A stretch of 64,000 bases of DNA from Eleginops maclovinus (taxonomy: Eukaryota > Chordata > Actinopteri > Perciformes > Eleginopidae). The position numbers were made by a program, and so were the translations under genes. The first letter of the stretch is position 1. Every line of letters starts with the position of its first letter. The notes beneath the pieces were generated by a model. That model saw only the letters and a list, made by a program, of their open reading frames with translations. It had not been told where the DNA came from and searched no databases. Location of the stretch: contig NC_086360.1 in assembly GCF_036324505.1 (NCBI RefSeq), forward strand, positions 6,989,226-7,053,225, given 5' to 3'. Positions 62,235 to 64,000 of this stretch are shown here, in pieces.

Positions 62235-63899
62235 CCACACCTATGCAAATACACCTAGGCCTTAAGCCTACAGTCAGACTCACAACCAGATCACACACTG
62301 AAGCTGTGATTATACTAGGTCACTCAAAGCTCCACAAGATGATAATTTAAGATAAAATCTGTTCAAGTTTATATCAAAGAATGTGCCGCTGTGTAGAATA
62401 GCTCTGGTGGAAAGATTAACAGTAAAAATCTCCTCAGGTGTCAGGAAGTAATGAACTACACCTGGTAATATGCAATCTTTAGTTACACTGACAATATAAT
62501 GTAGATGTCATATTTATTAAAAGTAGTTTAAAATAAAATTGGTGTTAATTAAAGTAAAAACAAAAACTCCTACTTCTTAAATGTAACCCTATCTAGATAA
62601 GCCAGTAGTAAAAATTGGTTGGACTTAAATTAGATGAAAAACGAGCTCATTGTGTGATGGCTGTGAGAACAGGGCTAGGTCCAGGTTTTCAATTATGATT
62701 CAGCATACAGACATACATGATTCATTTATCATAAGACCAAGCTGCTATTTCAACACAATACAAACTATTTTTCTGAGTTGTTTTCGAAGTAAACTGCATA
62801 AAAAAGGATGTAATTATCTCTAAATAAGAAGTTAAAACAGCAGTTATACAGTATCTTACTCTTCCAGTGGCTTCAAGATAAGCTTCACAGATGAGCTGCC
62901 TCTGAGCGCTGCTTCGATGGGTCAAAATGTCAATTAAAACTTTGTCTTTGGTGCCTGAACATAAAAAATAAAAAAAAGAAACGCGAAGAAGGACATTCAA
63001 TAAACATAAAACCAAGGGTATTGCTGTACATGCAGTAAAACAAATAAAACCCTTTAAACGTTTTATCTGGCTGGCAAAAGTACAAAAGAAATACAGTGTG
63101 TAATGCCTTAAATGTATGGCTCTTTATGCTGATTAAAACCCTAGATAGCTGCAATATAACCTAAAAGATGTAAAATATACAGGTATCACAGAACAGAAAT
63201 GTTATTTCACTTTATCTTTTGGGAAAACCCTTTTTCTTAATACAGTCAATGTGGGCTCAGTGAAGTTCTGTTTTGCTAAGGTCCAACAATTTGTCTACTA
63301 TCAATATTTCAAATGATAAAATAAATACATTCACAATTTCATGTATTTAAAAAGATACAGTAGCCTAACCTCACCAAAAAGGGGAAATATATTCCACTAG
63401 AATCAACAGATAACAGTCTGTGCTAATAACTACCGTAAGCTAACGGTTACCATGTTGTTAATGCTACTCAATTAGCATTAGCATTAGAACCTTATCATTA
63501 GGCTTCTACATCAATCTAAAAATACCACAGGGACTGACTATATGTTACATGTGTATTTGTATTTGTACCAAGTCCTTCAATGGCCTTCCTCAATTCCACA
63601 GCATCGTCTCCTGCATCAAAGTTTGCTTTGGGCTTGATGGTTCCTCTCTCTCCAGTCTGAAGAACAGACAGTTAATATATGTTTCCATTATCCCTCATTT
63701 GTGCTGCAATCCCAAGTATCATTGTTAAGCTTGAAATCAGTGTAAAATTTAAGTTGGACCTACTGTTGCTTCGAACGAGGAAGGGGAATTCACCAGACTG
63801 TCCAAGTCATCCTGCAGAACGTTTATCAGTTAAATGTAGTCCTACAATCGGGTTAAACTTCACAAAATACATATTTTTACTTACCCATAAAGACGTCAT
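57502..63899 (-). CDS. anxa3: anxa3: annexin A3, whole gene, 13 coding exons
   Basis: A calcium-dependent phospholipid-binding protein of the cytosol and inner membrane face. The 13 exons join in phase to 1020 nt, 339 residues and a stop (from memory, human is 323). The four annexin repeats are complete. Type II calcium loops are GLGT 49-52 with Asp91, GAGT 121-124 with Glu163, and GCGT 280-283 with Asp322; repeat 3 has the usual GEKKWGT form. The repeat 4 text [18 protein letters not shown] and the C-terminus ICGGDD match annexin A3. The start (MTSLW) matches the short first coding exon of mammals (MASIW). A 48-nt exon follows that mammalian annexin A3, as I recall it, lacks. The gene precedes bmp2k in the same orientation. 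Identity is sure; whether it is the a or b teleost copy cannot be told. Confidence 0.95.
57623..57900. repeat. AAGTAC-type interspersed repeat fragment (anxa3 intron 12)
   Basis: AATGTAACCAAGTACATTAA, TACTTGATCATTTCCATTTA and TGGTACTTTTTATTTTACTC are the wording of a very common teleost interspersed repeat, here diverged. Confidence 0.5.
58357..58479 (-). CDS. anxa3: anxa3 coding exon 12
   Basis: The acceptor is TTTCGTCAG and the donor GAG|GTGAGC. Codes residues 280-320 with [20 protein letters not shown], repeat 4 and the clearest A3 signature. Confidence 0.96.
58638..58696 (-). CDS. anxa3: anxa3 coding exon 11
   Basis: The acceptor is CTCCTCCAG and the donor AAG|GTGAAC. Codes residues 260-279 ([20 protein letters not shown]). 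Confidence 0.95.
58968..59063 (-). CDS. anxa3: anxa3 coding exon 10
   Basis: The acceptor is TTGTTTAG and the donor G|GTGGGT. Codes residues 228-259 ([20 protein letters not shown]), repeat 3. Confidence 0.95.
   Translation of the reverse strand, partial: LLLNTRTSVERLCSRASKERCQGSWRNFWWL
59166..59259 (-). CDS. anxa3: anxa3 coding exon 9
   Basis: The acceptor is TACACAG and the donor A|GTATGT. Codes residues 197-227 ([20 protein letters not shown]), repeat 3. Confidence 0.95.
59447..59503 (-). CDS. anxa3: anxa3 coding exon 8
   Basis: The acceptor is ATTTCAG and the donor AAG|GTACAG. Codes 19 residues ([19 protein letters not shown]), the linker between repeats 2 and 3. Confidence 0.93.
59662..59741 (-). 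CDS. anxa3: anxa3 coding exon 7
   Basis: The acceptor is CCTCCACAG and the donor GAG|GTTTGT. Codes residues 151-177 ([17 protein letters not shown]), repeat 2 with Glu163. Confidence 0.95.
59742..61179. other. anxa3 intron 6
   Basis: AT-rich, with no exon, repeat or RNA gene that I recognise. Confidence 0.6.
61180..61270 (-). CDS. anxa3: anxa3 coding exon 6
   Basis: The acceptor is GTTGCAG and the donor G|GTAAAC. Codes residues 121-150 ([20 protein letters not shown]), repeat 2. Confidence 0.95.
61271..62044. other. anxa3 intron 5
   Basis: AT-rich with T-homopolymer runs; nothing else recognised. Confidence 0.6.
62045..62158 (-). CDS. anxa3: anxa3 coding exon 5
   Basis: The acceptor is GTCATAG and the donor AAA|GTCAGT. 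Codes residues 83-120 ([18 protein letters not shown] to VMRAMK), end of repeat 1 with calcium ligand Asp91. Confidence 0.95.
62198..62232. repeat. (CA)n microsatellite (anxa3 intron 4)
   Basis: About 17 CA units, close to the exon 5 acceptor. Confidence 0.95.
62860..62954 (-). CDS. anxa3: anxa3 coding exon 4
   Basis: The acceptor is ATGTTCAG and the donor AGA|GTAAGA. Codes residues 51-82 ([20 protein letters not shown]), repeat 1. Confidence 0.95.
62955..63568. other. anxa3 intron 3
   Basis: AT-rich. A TTAGCATTAGCATTAG stretch near 63470 is a short tandem repeat. Nothing else seen. Confidence 0.6.
63569..63656 (-). CDS. anxa3: anxa3 coding exon 3
   Basis: The acceptor is GTTCTTCAG and the donor G|GTACAA. 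Codes residues 22-50, [18 protein letters not shown] to AIEGL, the start of annexin repeat 1. Confidence 0.92.
63764..63811 (-). CDS. anxa3: anxa3 coding exon 2 (extra 16-residue segment)
   Basis: The acceptor is TTCTGCAG and the donor ACA|GTAGGT. It codes [16 protein letters not shown]. It is phase 0 at both ends, so it can be skipped without loss of frame. Confidence 0.75.
63885..63899 (-). CDS. anxa3: anxa3 coding exon 1
   Basis: Codes MTSLW, then a GTAAGT donor. A TTTACAG acceptor about 20 bases upstream (exon begins near 63919) shows that the 5' UTR is spliced and continues past the window. Confidence 0.85.
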
Positions 63900-64000
63900 G
63901 ATAACAACAGGAAGTTCCTCTGTAAAAAATATAAAATAATCATTCTTTTGTTTTCTTCTATCTTGGCAAGCTTTAGGCATCATTTTAGAGTAATCTCACC

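Overview
The window is vertebrate nuclear DNA, almost certainly from a ray-finned (teleost) fish. It holds small exons with GT-AG introns, long CA/TG and TA microsatellites, Tc1/mariner, hAT and BEL/Pao elements, and LINE/SINE tails of teleost type. There is nothing bacterial or phage-like.

Two protein-coding genes are present, both on the minus strand. The upstream gene is anxa3 (annexin A3). It has 13 coding exons between 63899 and 57502 and predicts a 339-residue protein. The downstream gene is bmp2k (BMP-2-inducible kinase, BIKE; NAK family). It has 15 coding exons between 50751 and 2944 and predicts a 705-residue protein of the short-isoform type. The order anxa3 then bmp2k in the same orientation matches what I recall of the human locus. 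Together with diagnostic residues it separates these genes from the paralogous ANXA4/AAK1 pair. I rebuilt every exon boundary by reading splice sites and checking phase; the coding lengths close in frame (2118 and 1020 nt).

Layout: 1-2943 is sequence 3' of the bmp2k stop, with no recognised coding exon. From 2944 to 50751 lies bmp2k; exons 3-15 are spread over the first 20 kb, and two large introns (about 11.0 kb and 19.3 kb) separate exons 3, 2 and 1. From about 50600 to 51560 there is a CpG-rich 5' region. From 51.6 to 57.5 kb the DNA is intergenic and includes a CA tract facing a TG tract. From 57502 to 63899 lies anxa3, whose 5' UTR continues past the window end.

The large bmp2k introns carry most of the mobile DNA. 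Intron 2 contains a young BEL/Pao LTR retrotransposon (22543-28273) with LTRs identical by eye and a perfect 5-bp target duplication. It keeps a 1530-codon gag-protease-RT-RNase H frame but has lost its whole integrase. It sits inside an older repeat that also took up a MITE and a LINE tail, and the LINE tail was in turn hit by a second MITE copy and a Tc1 element. Intron 1 contains a complete Tc1-like transposon (41559-43208) with an intact DD34E transposase, inserted in a TA microsatellite, as well as several MITE-like elements and a tRNA-derived SINE.

The most unusual points are the integrase-less but apparently recently mobile BEL element, the intact Tc1 copy, a GC-AG intron that decides the bmp2k C-terminus, an additional phase-0 48-nt exon in anxa3, a pure (CAG)19 tract in bmp2k, and the CA/TG inverted repeat. 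I see no evidence for a wholly new type of biological system.
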